A DNA stretch of 5,184 nt from Candidatus Sediminicultor tertius (GCA_003527405.1 DPXH01000002.1:1-5184); one strand, 5' to 3'. Positions 1-5,080 are shown, counted from the first letter of the stretch. Numbers and translations are program-made. Notes: generated by a model not told the origin, from the sequence alone.

Positions 1-327
1 TTATTTCATAAAAAAGCTGTAATATGCATATCAGAAGACCTAGGGAGGCATAATGCTCTTGATAAGGTCATAGGTTGTGGATTAATCAAAAATATCGATT
101 TTAAAGAGACTTTTGTGGTATGCACAGGAAGAATATCATTCGATATGGCACTGAAGTGTTCGGTCGCGAGCATTCCTATTATTGCATCGAGAGGCGCTAC
201 AACGAGTTTGGCGATAGAGATTGCGGAGAAGACGGGTTTAACGACTGTTGGGTTTGTGAGAGGAAGAAGAATGAATATATACACGAATGGAGAGAGGATA
301 TGCAGGATAGATACTCGAGACAGGTGA
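1..327 (+). CDS. fdhD: FdhD sulfurtransferase, C-terminal part (5' end outside window)
   Basis: The reading frame is open from base 1 to TGA at 325-327 and gives the last 108 residues of FdhD, about 40% of a family protein of usually 250-280 residues. Diagnostic stretches are SEDLGRHNALDKVIG, then CTGRISFDMALK, IPIIASRGATTSLAIEIAE and VGFVRGRRMNIYT, all in the expected order near the family's C-terminus. FdhD is a cytoplasmic protein that passes sulfur from a cysteine desulfurase to the molybdenum or tungsten bis-MGD cofactor, which activates formate dehydrogenase. The CxxC sulfur-carrying loop lies further upstream in the family, so it cannot be checked here. The start is not visible. The end overlaps the next gene by 28 bp in another frame, which suggests co-transcription and translational coupling. 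The wording of the conserved blocks resembles archaeal FdhD as I remember it, but that is weak evidence. Confidence 0.93.
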   Translation, partial: LFHKKAVICISEDLGRHNALDKVIGCGLIKNIDFKETFVVCTGRISFDMALKCSVASIPIIASRGATTSLAIEIAEKTGLTTVGFVRGRRMNIYTNGERICRIDTRDR

Positions 328-1316
328 TATTACCGAATATCGGGGAAGAAGGTCAGAAAACACTTTTAAAAAGCAGGATAGCCATCATAGGATGCGGCGC
401 ACTTGGAACGGTTGCGGCAAACAATCTTGTTCGGGCAGGAGTGGGTAAAATATCAATTATAGACCGAGATTTTGTCGAATTAAACAATCTCCAACGGCAG
501 ATACTCTTCGACGAAGATGACATAGGTATTCCGAAGGCGGTTGCCGCTGCTGAAAAGCTGAAGAGGGTGAATTCTGATGTGGAGATAGAGGCAATGGTTA
601 AGGATTTAAACCATATGAACGCTGAGAAAATCATGAGTGGTGTAGATCTCGTATTAGATGGGACAGACAACATGCAAACAAGATTTTTAATCAACGATGT
701 CTGTGTGGAAAGCAAGATTCCCTGGATATACACGGCTGCAGTTGGAACTTATGGGATGATGATGACCATCGTACCAGGGAGGACACCTTGCTTCAGGTGC
801 TTCTTGCCCGATGTACCTGAGCCTGGTTCAATCCCAACCTGCGATACAGCTGGGGTACTTAACACAATACCGGTTATTATTGCATCGATCGAGAGCACAG
901 AAGCGATAAAGATATTGCTTAAAGAGAATATAACTACAAATGCGGAGAGTAATCTGATATTTTACGATGTCTGGAGCAACACTTTCGAGAAGGTTACTGA
1001 GATGCGAGATAAGAGATGCAGGTGCTGTGTCGAGCACAAGTTCGATTTCTTGAATGCGGCAAAGAAAGAGATCATAACTTCGCTCTGCGGGAGAAATGCT
1101 ATACAGATAACACCAGCAAAATCTGCAGACATCTCCTTCAAATCACTCGCAGAAAGATTGAAACGATCGGGTGAAGTAAGGTTCAACAATTTTATACTGG
1201 TATTTAAGGAAAGAGATAAGGAGATATCGCTATTCAAGGATGGGAGGGCGATCATAAAGGGAACGGACGATGAGAAGGTGGCTCGCTCCCTTTATGCAAG
1301 GTATATCGGAATATGA
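300..1316 (+). CDS. ThiF/MoeB/HesA-family adenylyltransferase (E1-like sulfur-carrier activating enzyme)
   Basis: This 338-residue protein has the full E1-like core. It shows an N-terminal RYSRQVILPNIGEEGQ block (4-19), the nucleotide-binding GCGALG loop (31-36), D55, the LNNLQRQ motif (61-67), K79 and DGTDN (120-124). It also has a four-cysteine zinc site, C164-x-x-C167 with C240-x-x-C243, and C181 at the position of the conserved crossover-loop cysteine. Such enzymes adenylate the C-terminal Gly-Gly of a ubiquitin-like sulfur carrier (MoaD or ThiS) before thiocarboxylate formation for molybdopterin or thiamine. Residues about 265-338 form an extra domain ending in KDGRAIIKGTDD and SLYARYIG, seen in a subset of MoeB-like proteins; there is no rhodanese domain. 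ATG 300 is preferred because GGAGAGAGG lies at 289-297 and the ThiF homology starts immediately. The frame is open back to 120, but that stretch is antiphase fdhD. Overlap with fdhD favours a molybdenum/tungsten-cofactor role (MoeB) over thiamine, but this is inference. Confidence 0.9.
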   Translation: MQDRYSRQVILPNIGEEGQKTLLKSRIAIIGCGALGTVAANNLVRAGVGKISIIDRDFVELNNLQRQILFDEDDIGIPKAVAAAEKLKRVNSDVEIEAMVKDLNHMNAEKIMSGVDLVLDGTDNMQTRFLINDVCVESKIPWIYTAAVGTYGMMMTIVPGRTPCFRCFLPDVPEPGSIPTCDTAGVLNTIPVIIASIESTEAIKILLKENITTNAESNLIFYDVWSNTFEKVTEMRDKRCRCCVEHKFDFLNAAKKEIITSLCGRNAIQITPAKSADISFKSLAERLKRSGEVRFNNFILVFKERDKEISLFKDGRAIIKGTDDEKVARSLYARYIGI

Positions 1317-1491
1317 ACTTCTTGTTATAACAGAGAGAATAAAAGGAAGGTTATGGTCGTAATTCTTACAGATTCAGGTAACTTTTATCTTTTTACTGAA
1401 CTTTTCCAATAATACTATCATACAAATATTAAAAATATACATCTATACGACATTTATATTCGTGATAACTTTTATTTAGGAGGTGGTGGAA

Positions 1492-1569
1492 ATGTTATGG
1501 ATCATGGATAGCTCCGGTTGGAGCATAAAGAATGAAAAATATACTCTTAGGAGCAAGTTAAGAGTATAA
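1492..1569 (+). CDS. Possible 25-residue leader peptide upstream of the homocysteine gene
   Basis: A short frame runs from ATG 1492 to TAA 1567-1569 and encodes 25 residues starting MLWIMDSSGWS and ending SKLRV. It is preceded by a near-perfect Shine-Dalgarno AGGAGG (1478-1483) with an 8-base spacer, which is better than the ribosome sites of most full genes in this window. It ends 58 bases before the start of the homocysteine biosynthesis gene. Its second half is overlaid by a 10-bp hairpin whose right arm runs into the stop codon, so a translating ribosome would open that stem. There is no run of Met or Cys codons of the kind seen in classical attenuators; three of its four serines use AGC. 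It could be a regulatory leader, a real small protein, or a chance ORF over a structured RNA. No homolog is recognised. Confidence 0.3.
   Translation: MLWIMDSSGWSIKNEKYTLRSKLRV
1511..1568 (+). promoter_or_regulatory. Two-hairpin structured leader upstream of the homocysteine gene
   Basis: Two perfect stems lie within 58 bases. The first is GCTCC (1511-1515), loop GGTT, GGAGC (1520-1524). The second is TATACTCTTA (1540-1549), a 9-base loop GGAGCAAGT (1550-1558), then TAAGAGTATA (1559-1568). The loop of the second stem repeats GGAGC (1550-1554), so GCTCC at 1511-1515 has two perfect partners, which would allow alternative or kissing structures. No U-tract directly follows the second stem, so it is not a standard intrinsic terminator. 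A run of six T at 1594-1599 stands alone. The structure may control translation or stability of the downstream sulfur-assimilation mRNA. The pairings are read directly from sequence; the regulatory role is inference. Confidence 0.4.
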
Positions 1570-1627
1570 AGAAATGTGGTAGTGTAATTTTCATTTTTTG
1601 TAGTAAAAATTTGAAGGAGTTATCAAA

Positions 1628-2833
1628 ATGACAAAAACAATAACTGAAATTAATGAAAAAATAAAAAAGGGAGATGTAGTTGTAGTAACGGCAGAAGAGA
1701 TAATTAATATTGTGGAGGAAAAAGGAGTTGAAGCAGCAGCTCAGGAGATAGATGTAGTGACTACAGGGACATTTGGTCCGATGTGTTCAAGCGGGATGTA
1801 TATCAATATTGGCCACGCTAAACCGAGAATAAAGTTGGGTGGTGGAACTGCTTACTTGAATGAAGTACCAGCCTATTGTGGTTTTGCTGCGGTGGATATC
1901 TATCTTGGTTGTACAAGTTTACCTGAAGATGACCCTCGGAATAGAGTTTATCCTGGCAAGTTTGAATACGGAGGTGGACATGTAATTGAAGAATTTGTCG
2001 CAGGTAAGGATATAAAACTTACTGCCACTGCCTATGGTACTGATTGTTATCCAAGAAAAAAGCTGGAAACCTGGATAAACATTAAAGATGTTAATGAGGC
2101 GGTGCTTTTCAATCCGAGGAATGTTTATCAGAACTACAATGTTGCAGTTAATCTTTCTAATAAGCTTATCTATACTTATATGGGTACCCTAAAGCCTGGG
2201 TTAGGTAATGCTAACTATTGTAGTGCTGGTCAGCTTTCTCCACTATTGAATGATCCGTTATATAAAACTATTGGAATTGGAACTAAGATATTCCTTGGTG
2301 GCGGAGTGGGTTATGTTGCCTGGCAGGGAACGCAGCATAATCCGACAACTAAAAGGAAGGATAACGATACTCCATGTGTCCCGGCAGGTACATTAGCTGT
2401 GATCGGAGATCTAAAACAGATGAAACCTGAGTGGTTGCGGGGAACGAGTTTCCAGGGGTATGGAACAACACTCACAGTTGGAGTGGGGATACCTATCCCT
2501 ATTTTGAATGAAGAAATCTTACGTCATACAGCAGTTAAGGATAAAGACATCTATGCTTCAATTGTTGATTATAGTGAAACATATCCACAGGTTAAACCAG
2601 GGGTGCTTGGCGAAGTATCTTACGAGCAGCTTAAAAGCGGTAAGATCGTTGTTCAAGGTAAAGAAGTTCCTACTGCATCGCTTTCCAGTTATGCAAAAGC
2701 AGTAGAGATTGCTGAAAATTTAAAAGACTGGATTAAGCAGGGACGGTTTTTATTAACTGAACCTGTGGCATCACTGCCTGGACCGGAGTCAGGGCTGACA
2801 TTTAAATTACTAAAAGAAAGACCAATTGAATAA
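1628..2833 (+). CDS. Homocysteine biosynthesis protein, HcyBio/DUF39 family (MA1821-like)
   Basis: This 401-residue protein matches the HcyBio (formerly DUF39) family throughout: TTGTFGPMCSSGMYIN (45-60), HAKPRIKLGGGTAYLNEVPAY (63-83), VDIYLGCTS (89-97), EYGGGHVIE (113-121), GTDCYPR (137-143), NYCSAGQLSPLLNDP (196-210), FLGGGVGYVAWQGTQHNP (222-239) and GTSFQGYGTTLTVGVGIPIPILN (272-294). In Methanosarcina the homolog acts with a NIL-ferredoxin to convert aspartate semialdehyde and sulfide to homocysteine, using cysteine persulfide chemistry. Six cysteines (53, 84, 95, 140, 198, 250) are candidate sulfur carriers; C53 in PMCSSG is in the most conserved block. There is no C-terminal CBS pair, unlike some methanogen versions. 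ATG 1628 has GAAGGAG (1613-1619) eight bases upstream. The partner ferredoxin follows after 78 bp, supporting a sulfur-assimilation operon. Confidence 0.92.
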   Translation: MTKTITEINEKIKKGDVVVVTAEEIINIVEEKGVEAAAQEIDVVTTGTFGPMCSSGMYINIGHAKPRIKLGGGTAYLNEVPAYCGFAAVDIYLGCTSLPEDDPRNRVYPGKFEYGGGHVIEEFVAGKDIKLTATAYGTDCYPRKKLETWINIKDVNEAVLFNPRNVYQNYNVAVNLSNKLIYTYMGTLKPGLGNANYCSAGQLSPLLNDPLYKTIGIGTKIFLGGGVGYVAWQGTQHNPTTKRKDNDTPCVPAGTLAVIGDLKQMKPEWLRGTSFQGYGTTLTVGVGIPIPILNEEILRHTAVKDKDIYASIVDYSETYPQVKPGVLGEVSYEQLKSGKIVVQGKEVPTASLSSYAKAVEIAENLKDWIKQGRFLLTEPVASLPGPESGLTFKLLKERPIE

Positions 2834-2842
2834 CCAGTAAAA

Positions 2843-2895
2843 AAGATGTAGGGCTAACAAGAAAAGTTATTTTCCTAACCATAGCCCTACATCTT
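2843..2895 (+). promoter_or_regulatory. Perfect 14-bp inverted repeat (hairpin) between the homocysteine and ferredoxin genes
   Basis: AAGATGTAGGGCTA (2843-2856) is the exact reverse complement of TAGCCCTACATCTT (2882-2895), with a 25-base loop that has a minor inner GTTA/TAAC pairing (2866-2869 with 2876-2879). On the + strand no U-run follows the stem. Instead AGGAG, the ribosome site of the ferredoxin gene, begins five bases downstream. An A-run precedes the stem (2839-2844), so the sequence has intrinsic-terminator shape only for transcription on the - strand, where there is no gene to terminate. On the + strand it more likely sets mRNA stability, acts as a partial attenuator, or modulates access to the ferredoxin ribosome site. 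It could also be a small repeat-element insertion. The stem is certain; its role is not. Confidence 0.6.
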
Positions 2896-2911
2896 CGAGT
2901 AGGAGAAGTAA

Positions 2912-3319
2912 ATGATTTCAAAAAGAATTGTTCTAAAATTTCCTCACAGATTAGTTGACCAGCCAATTGTTTGTAACCTGGCAAAGTACTTTGATTTAGA
3001 ATTTAATATTTTAAAAGCATATATTATACCTAAAGAAGAAGGGCTTCTTATATTAGGTCTTTCCGGGGAAGAGGAAAACTATAATAAAGGAATAAATTAT
3101 CTCAAAAAATTAGGGGTAATAGTTCAATCACTGTCACAAGGTATTATCCGGAATAGTACCAGATGTACCCATTGTGGTGTTTGTATAACAGTTTGTCCTA
3201 CCGGAGCCCTTGTTCTTGATACACATACCCGAAAAGTTCATTTTTACGAAAATAAATGTATTGCATGTGAATTATGTCTACCTGCCTGTCCTTTAAGGGC
3301 AATGGAGGTTCATTTTTAA
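2912..3319 (+). CDS. NIL-domain 2x[4Fe-4S] ferredoxin, partner of the homocysteine protein (MA1822-like)
   Basis: This 135-residue protein has two parts. Residues about 1-78 form a NIL domain (RIVLKFPHRLVDQPIVCNLAK, then FNILKAYIIPKEEGLLILGLSG), a ferredoxin-like-fold module known from the methionine ABC transporter ATPase MetN. Residues about 80-135 carry two iron-sulfur motifs, C85-x2-C88-x2-C91-x3-C95-P and C116-x2-C119-x2-C122-x3-C126-P, which should bind two [4Fe-4S] clusters. This architecture and its place directly after an HcyBio gene match the MA1821-MA1822 pair, where the ferredoxin likely supplies electrons to reduce a disulfide or persulfide during homocysteine synthesis in the cytoplasm. 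ATG 2912 has AGGAG (2901-2905) six bases upstream. The TAA stop shares a base with the following cysE start (TAATG), so the two are translationally coupled. No key cysteine is missing. Confidence 0.93.
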   Translation: MISKRIVLKFPHRLVDQPIVCNLAKYFDLEFNILKAYIIPKEEGLLILGLSGEEENYNKGINYLKKLGVIVQSLSQGIIRNSTRCTHCGVCITVCPTGALVLDTHTRKVHFYENKCIACELCLPACPLRAMEVHF

Positions 3320-3600
3320 TGTTTGAGACTTTGAAAGATGATATTCAGAATATATTTGCAAAAGATCCGGCAGCAAAGAATACATTAGAAGTAGTTCTTT
3401 GTTATGCTGGGCTTCATGCAGTATGGTTTCATCGAATTGCCGATTGGTTTTACAGAAAGAAAATGTATACCATTGCGCGCATAATTTCGCATATTAGTCG
3501 TCATATTACTGATATTGAAATACATCCCGGAGCCAAAATCGGAAGAAGATTTTTTATCGACCATGGTATGGGTGTGGTGAGAAGTATATTTTATATTTAA
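3319..3600 (+). pseudogene. cysE: Serine O-acetyltransferase (CysE), truncated after the N-terminal domain
   Basis: The frame encodes 93 residues. Residues 1-87 are clearly the N-terminal helical domain and first turn of a short bacterial CysE: MFETLKDDIQNIFAKDPAAK, then VVLCYAGLHAVWFHRIADW, IEIHPGAKIGRRFFIDHGMGVV. This includes H82 of DHG, the usual catalytic histidine. The family should continue with a left-handed beta-helix of roughly 100 or more residues that binds acetyl-CoA. Instead the sequence leaves the family after V87 (about base 3579), adds RSIFYI and stops. No CysE beta-helix is found in any frame up to csaA. Intact CysE makes O-acetylserine from serine and acetyl-CoA for cysteine synthesis; this copy should be inactive. 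ATG 3319 has GGAGG (3304-3308) ten bases upstream and overlaps the ferredoxin stop by one base, so it was once a coupled third gene. A deletion, insertion or assembly join at 3579 would explain it. Confidence 0.85.
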
Positions 3601-3769
3601 CCATTATTAGCATTTTAGCCCTATCTTTTGGTTATATCTTTTATTTAATTTAATTTGTGATAAAATTAAATATATTTAAGAATTAAAAAAAGAAACGGTT
3701 ACAGAGACCAAATTAGAGTGGGGAGTATTGGCAGCACAATAAATAGATTGAAAGGTGGAAATAAAGATT

Positions 3770-4099
3770 ATGGCGACTTTTGAAGACTTTGAAAAAATAG
3801 ATATCCGGGTTGGCAAGATAATTGAAGTAAAAGACTTTGAGGAAGCCAGAAGTCCTTCCTATAAAATAAAGATTGATTTTGGAGAGTTAGGTATAAAGGT
3901 CTCTTCTGCTCAGATTACTAAATTATACTCTAAAGAAGATTTGCTTAACCGACAGATTGTGGCGGTAATTAATTTTCCTCCCAAAAGGATAGCCGGGTTT
4001 AAATCAGAAGTTTTAATTTTAGGAGTAATGAAAGAGGATGGAGAAGTTATTTTACTTCAGCCTGACCGAGAAGCTCCTTTAGGCTATAAAATAGGGTAG
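3770..4099 (+). CDS. csaA: CsaA-type tRNA-binding-domain protein (putative secretion chaperone)
   Basis: This 109-residue protein matches the usual CsaA length of about 110 and consists of a single OB-fold tRNA-binding domain. It shows the family sequence from end to end: FEKIDIRVGKIIEV (7-20), ARSPSYKIKIDFG (26-38), SSAQIT (45-50), INFPPKRIAGFKSEVLILGV (67-86) and LLQPDREAPLG (95-105). CsaA of Bacillus subtilis is a homodimeric cytoplasmic protein with chaperone-like, peptide-binding activity linked to preprotein export; related domains in MetRS and Arc1p bind tRNA. ATG 3770 is chosen because GGTGGA (3754-3759) lies ten bases upstream and MATFEDFEKIDIR is the typical N-terminus. An in-frame GTG at 3755 lies inside that ribosome site. 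It is separated by 169 bp of AT-rich DNA from the broken cysE and by 37 bp from the sirtuin gene, with which it is probably co-transcribed. Confidence 0.92.
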   Translation: MATFEDFEKIDIRVGKIIEVKDFEEARSPSYKIKIDFGELGIKVSSAQITKLYSKEDLLNRQIVAVINFPPKRIAGFKSEVLILGVMKEDGEVILLQPDREAPLGYKIG

Positions 4100-4136
4100 A
4101 ATAAGTTGAAAAACTTTAAACTTGAAGGTATTTTAA

Positions 4137-4901
4137 ATGGCGGATAGAACTGATAATGAAAAAGTTAATCGGGTAGCAGAATTAATTAAAGAATCTAAAT
4201 ATATAGTTATATTAACAGGAGCGGGGGTAAGTACCGGGTCGGGGATAGCAGATTTTAGGACTCCCGGTAAAGGCATCTGGGAGAAGGTAGACCCCTTCAA
4301 AGTTACCTCTATAACAGCATTTGAGCAAAACCCACAACGTTTTTATCATTTTTATCGACCTCGTATCGAGATGTTATCTCGAGTTTCTCCCAATCCTGCA
4401 CACAAGGCTATTGCCCGGTTGGAAGAGATGGGTTATGTGAAATGTCTAATTACTCAAAATATCGATAACCTGCACCAGAGGGCAGGCTCGAAGAGTATTA
4501 TTGAGGTTCATGGAACTTTAAGAGAAGCTATTTGCCGAAGATGTAAGAAGATCATCCCTTCAGAATTATTGATAAAAAAGATTGACAAAAGTGAAGAGAA
4601 AGTCCCCTATTGTGAATGTGGCGGAGTATTTAAACCAAATGTAGTCCTCTTTGGAGAGATGCTTCCCAATTTAGATAGTGCTATCTATCAATCTATGCGA
4701 GCAGATTTAATGCTGACTATCGGCTCATCACTCCAGGTTAGCCCGGTGAATATGTTACCACAATATTGTCTGGATAGAGGAGGTAAATTAATCATTGTTA
4801 ATTTTATGTCTACCCATCTGGACTATTCAGCGGAAGTAGCGGTCAAGGAAGATGTCTGTGATTTTTTACCGGCAGTTGTAAAAGTTCTGAGAAGAAAGTA
4901 G
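4137..4901 (+). CDS. Sir2-family NAD-dependent protein deacylase (sirtuin)
   Basis: This complete 254-residue sirtuin has all the core parts: the NAD-binding GAGVSTGSGIADFR block (28-41), TQNIDNLHQRAG (106-117), the catalytic histidine H125 in EVHG, a zinc ribbon (C133-x2-C136 and C159-x-C161-G), PNVVLFGE (167-174), GSSLQVSPVN (196-205) and IIVN (219-222). It removes acyl groups from protein lysines using NAD+, giving nicotinamide and O-acyl-ADP-ribose, in the cytoplasm. Residue 38 is alanine where almost all sirtuins have proline (GIPDFR). At the position of the Y-x-x-R signature of desuccinylating sirtuins such as CobB it reads Y70-H-F-Y73, with a shifted Y73-R-P-R76, so acyl specificity cannot be assigned and the name cobB is withheld. 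ATG 4137 has GAAGGT (4124-4129) seven bases upstream. A link with acetate metabolism, as for CobB and acetyl-CoA synthetase, is not supported by the neighbours. Confidence 0.95.
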   Translation: MADRTDNEKVNRVAELIKESKYIVILTGAGVSTGSGIADFRTPGKGIWEKVDPFKVTSITAFEQNPQRFYHFYRPRIEMLSRVSPNPAHKAIARLEEMGYVKCLITQNIDNLHQRAGSKSIIEVHGTLREAICRRCKKIIPSELLIKKIDKSEEKVPYCECGGVFKPNVVLFGEMLPNLDSAIYQSMRADLMLTIGSSLQVSPVNMLPQYCLDRGGKLIIVNFMSTHLDYSAEVAVKEDVCDFLPAVVKVLRRK

Positions 4902-4997
4902 GTTAGTGTAAACTTTATCTTCTTTTTCTCTATTATCTTTCTCCTTCTTCATGGGATAGGCAATACGAATACAAATACGAAGTTAGCGTAAACTTTA
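4902..4997. repeat. Pair of 16-bp direct repeats flanking a pyrimidine-rich tract and a hexamer array
   Basis: GTTAGTGTAAACTTTA (4902-4917) recurs as GTTAGCGTAAACTTTA (4982-4997), 15 of 16 bases identical and exactly 80 bp apart. The first copy starts immediately after the sirtuin stop codon. The sequence between them is not duplicated elsewhere: it consists of a pyrimidine-rich tract (about 4913-4950) and a short hexamer array (4963-4980). The repeats could be operator sites, remnants of a duplication, or members of a genome-wide family; nothing in the window decides. There is no GC-rich terminator hairpin after the sirtuin gene. Confidence 0.6.
4963..4980. repeat. Tandem hexamer array, ATACGA-type, three units
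   Basis: Three head-to-tail hexamers read ATACGA, ATACAA, ATACGA. The unit resembles the core of the heptamer array about 100 bp downstream (CGATACT units), so both may be expressions of one simple-sequence family in this genome. No coding frame covers it. Confidence 0.5.
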
Positions 4998-5080
4998 GTG
5001 AGGTAGTTAGATAAAGAAAAGAATATTTATTGTGTTTGCTTTCCCATCTTCTTTTTCCTATGCCATTTTTCTTTGTTTTT

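Larger units (their letters stand above)
1317..1627. other. 311-bp region without a recognised gene between the adenylyltransferase and homocysteine genes
   Basis: The first part (1317-1477) is AT-rich and I see no gene in it. It has a 10-bp palindrome TGTTATAACA (1324-1333) just after the upstream stop codon and a T-rich run TTTTATCTTTTT (1383-1394). That run could end transcription if the host uses oligo-T termination, but no GC-rich hairpin precedes it. The second part (1478-1627) contains a strong Shine-Dalgarno, a possible 25-codon ORF, two perfect hairpins and the ribosome site of the next gene, all entered separately. I see no convincing -35/-10 pair, although AT-rich candidates abound at 1430-1475. 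I recognise none of the SAM, SAH, cobalamin, T-box or other common riboswitch consensus cores. Confidence 0.6.

Noticed and set aside
120..299. A 60-residue N-terminal extension of the adenylyltransferase from ATG 120
   Set aside because: It lies wholly inside fdhD in another frame, has no ThiF similarity, and the family start RYSRQ follows ATG 300, which has its own ribosome site.
115..327. A separate small gene starting at GTG 115
   Set aside because: The frame is open to base 1 and upstream residues are conserved FdhD sequence, so GTG 115 is an internal valine codon.
353..1255. Several - strand open frames opposite the adenylyltransferase gene
   Set aside because: They are shadows of a clearly homologous + strand gene and show no family features.
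1317..1627. Known sulfur-related riboswitch (SAM, SAH, cobalamin) upstream of the homocysteine gene
   Set aside because: I could not find the conserved cores of these classes, and the two simple hairpins do not fit their layout.
2508..2705. A 65-codon + strand frame inside the homocysteine gene
   Set aside because: It overlaps conserved HcyBio sequence in another frame and resembles nothing.
2802..2984. A 60-codon - strand frame spanning the gap between the homocysteine and ferredoxin genes
   Set aside because: It crosses the inverted repeat and the ferredoxin start, and shows no recognisable domain.
3274..3318. Earlier ATG for cysE inside the ferredoxin gene
   Set aside because: It would begin with 15 residues antisense to family expectation, and MFETLKDDIQ at ATG 3319 is the standard CysE start.
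3643..3671. Inverted repeat ATTTAATTT/AAATTAAAT as a terminator
   Set aside because: It is all A/T, weak, expected by chance in this AT-rich gap, and has no clear U-tract pairing with a GC stem.
3755..3769. GTG start for csaA five codons upstream
   Set aside because: This GTG is part of the GGTGGA ribosome site, and the typical family N-terminus begins at ATG 3770.
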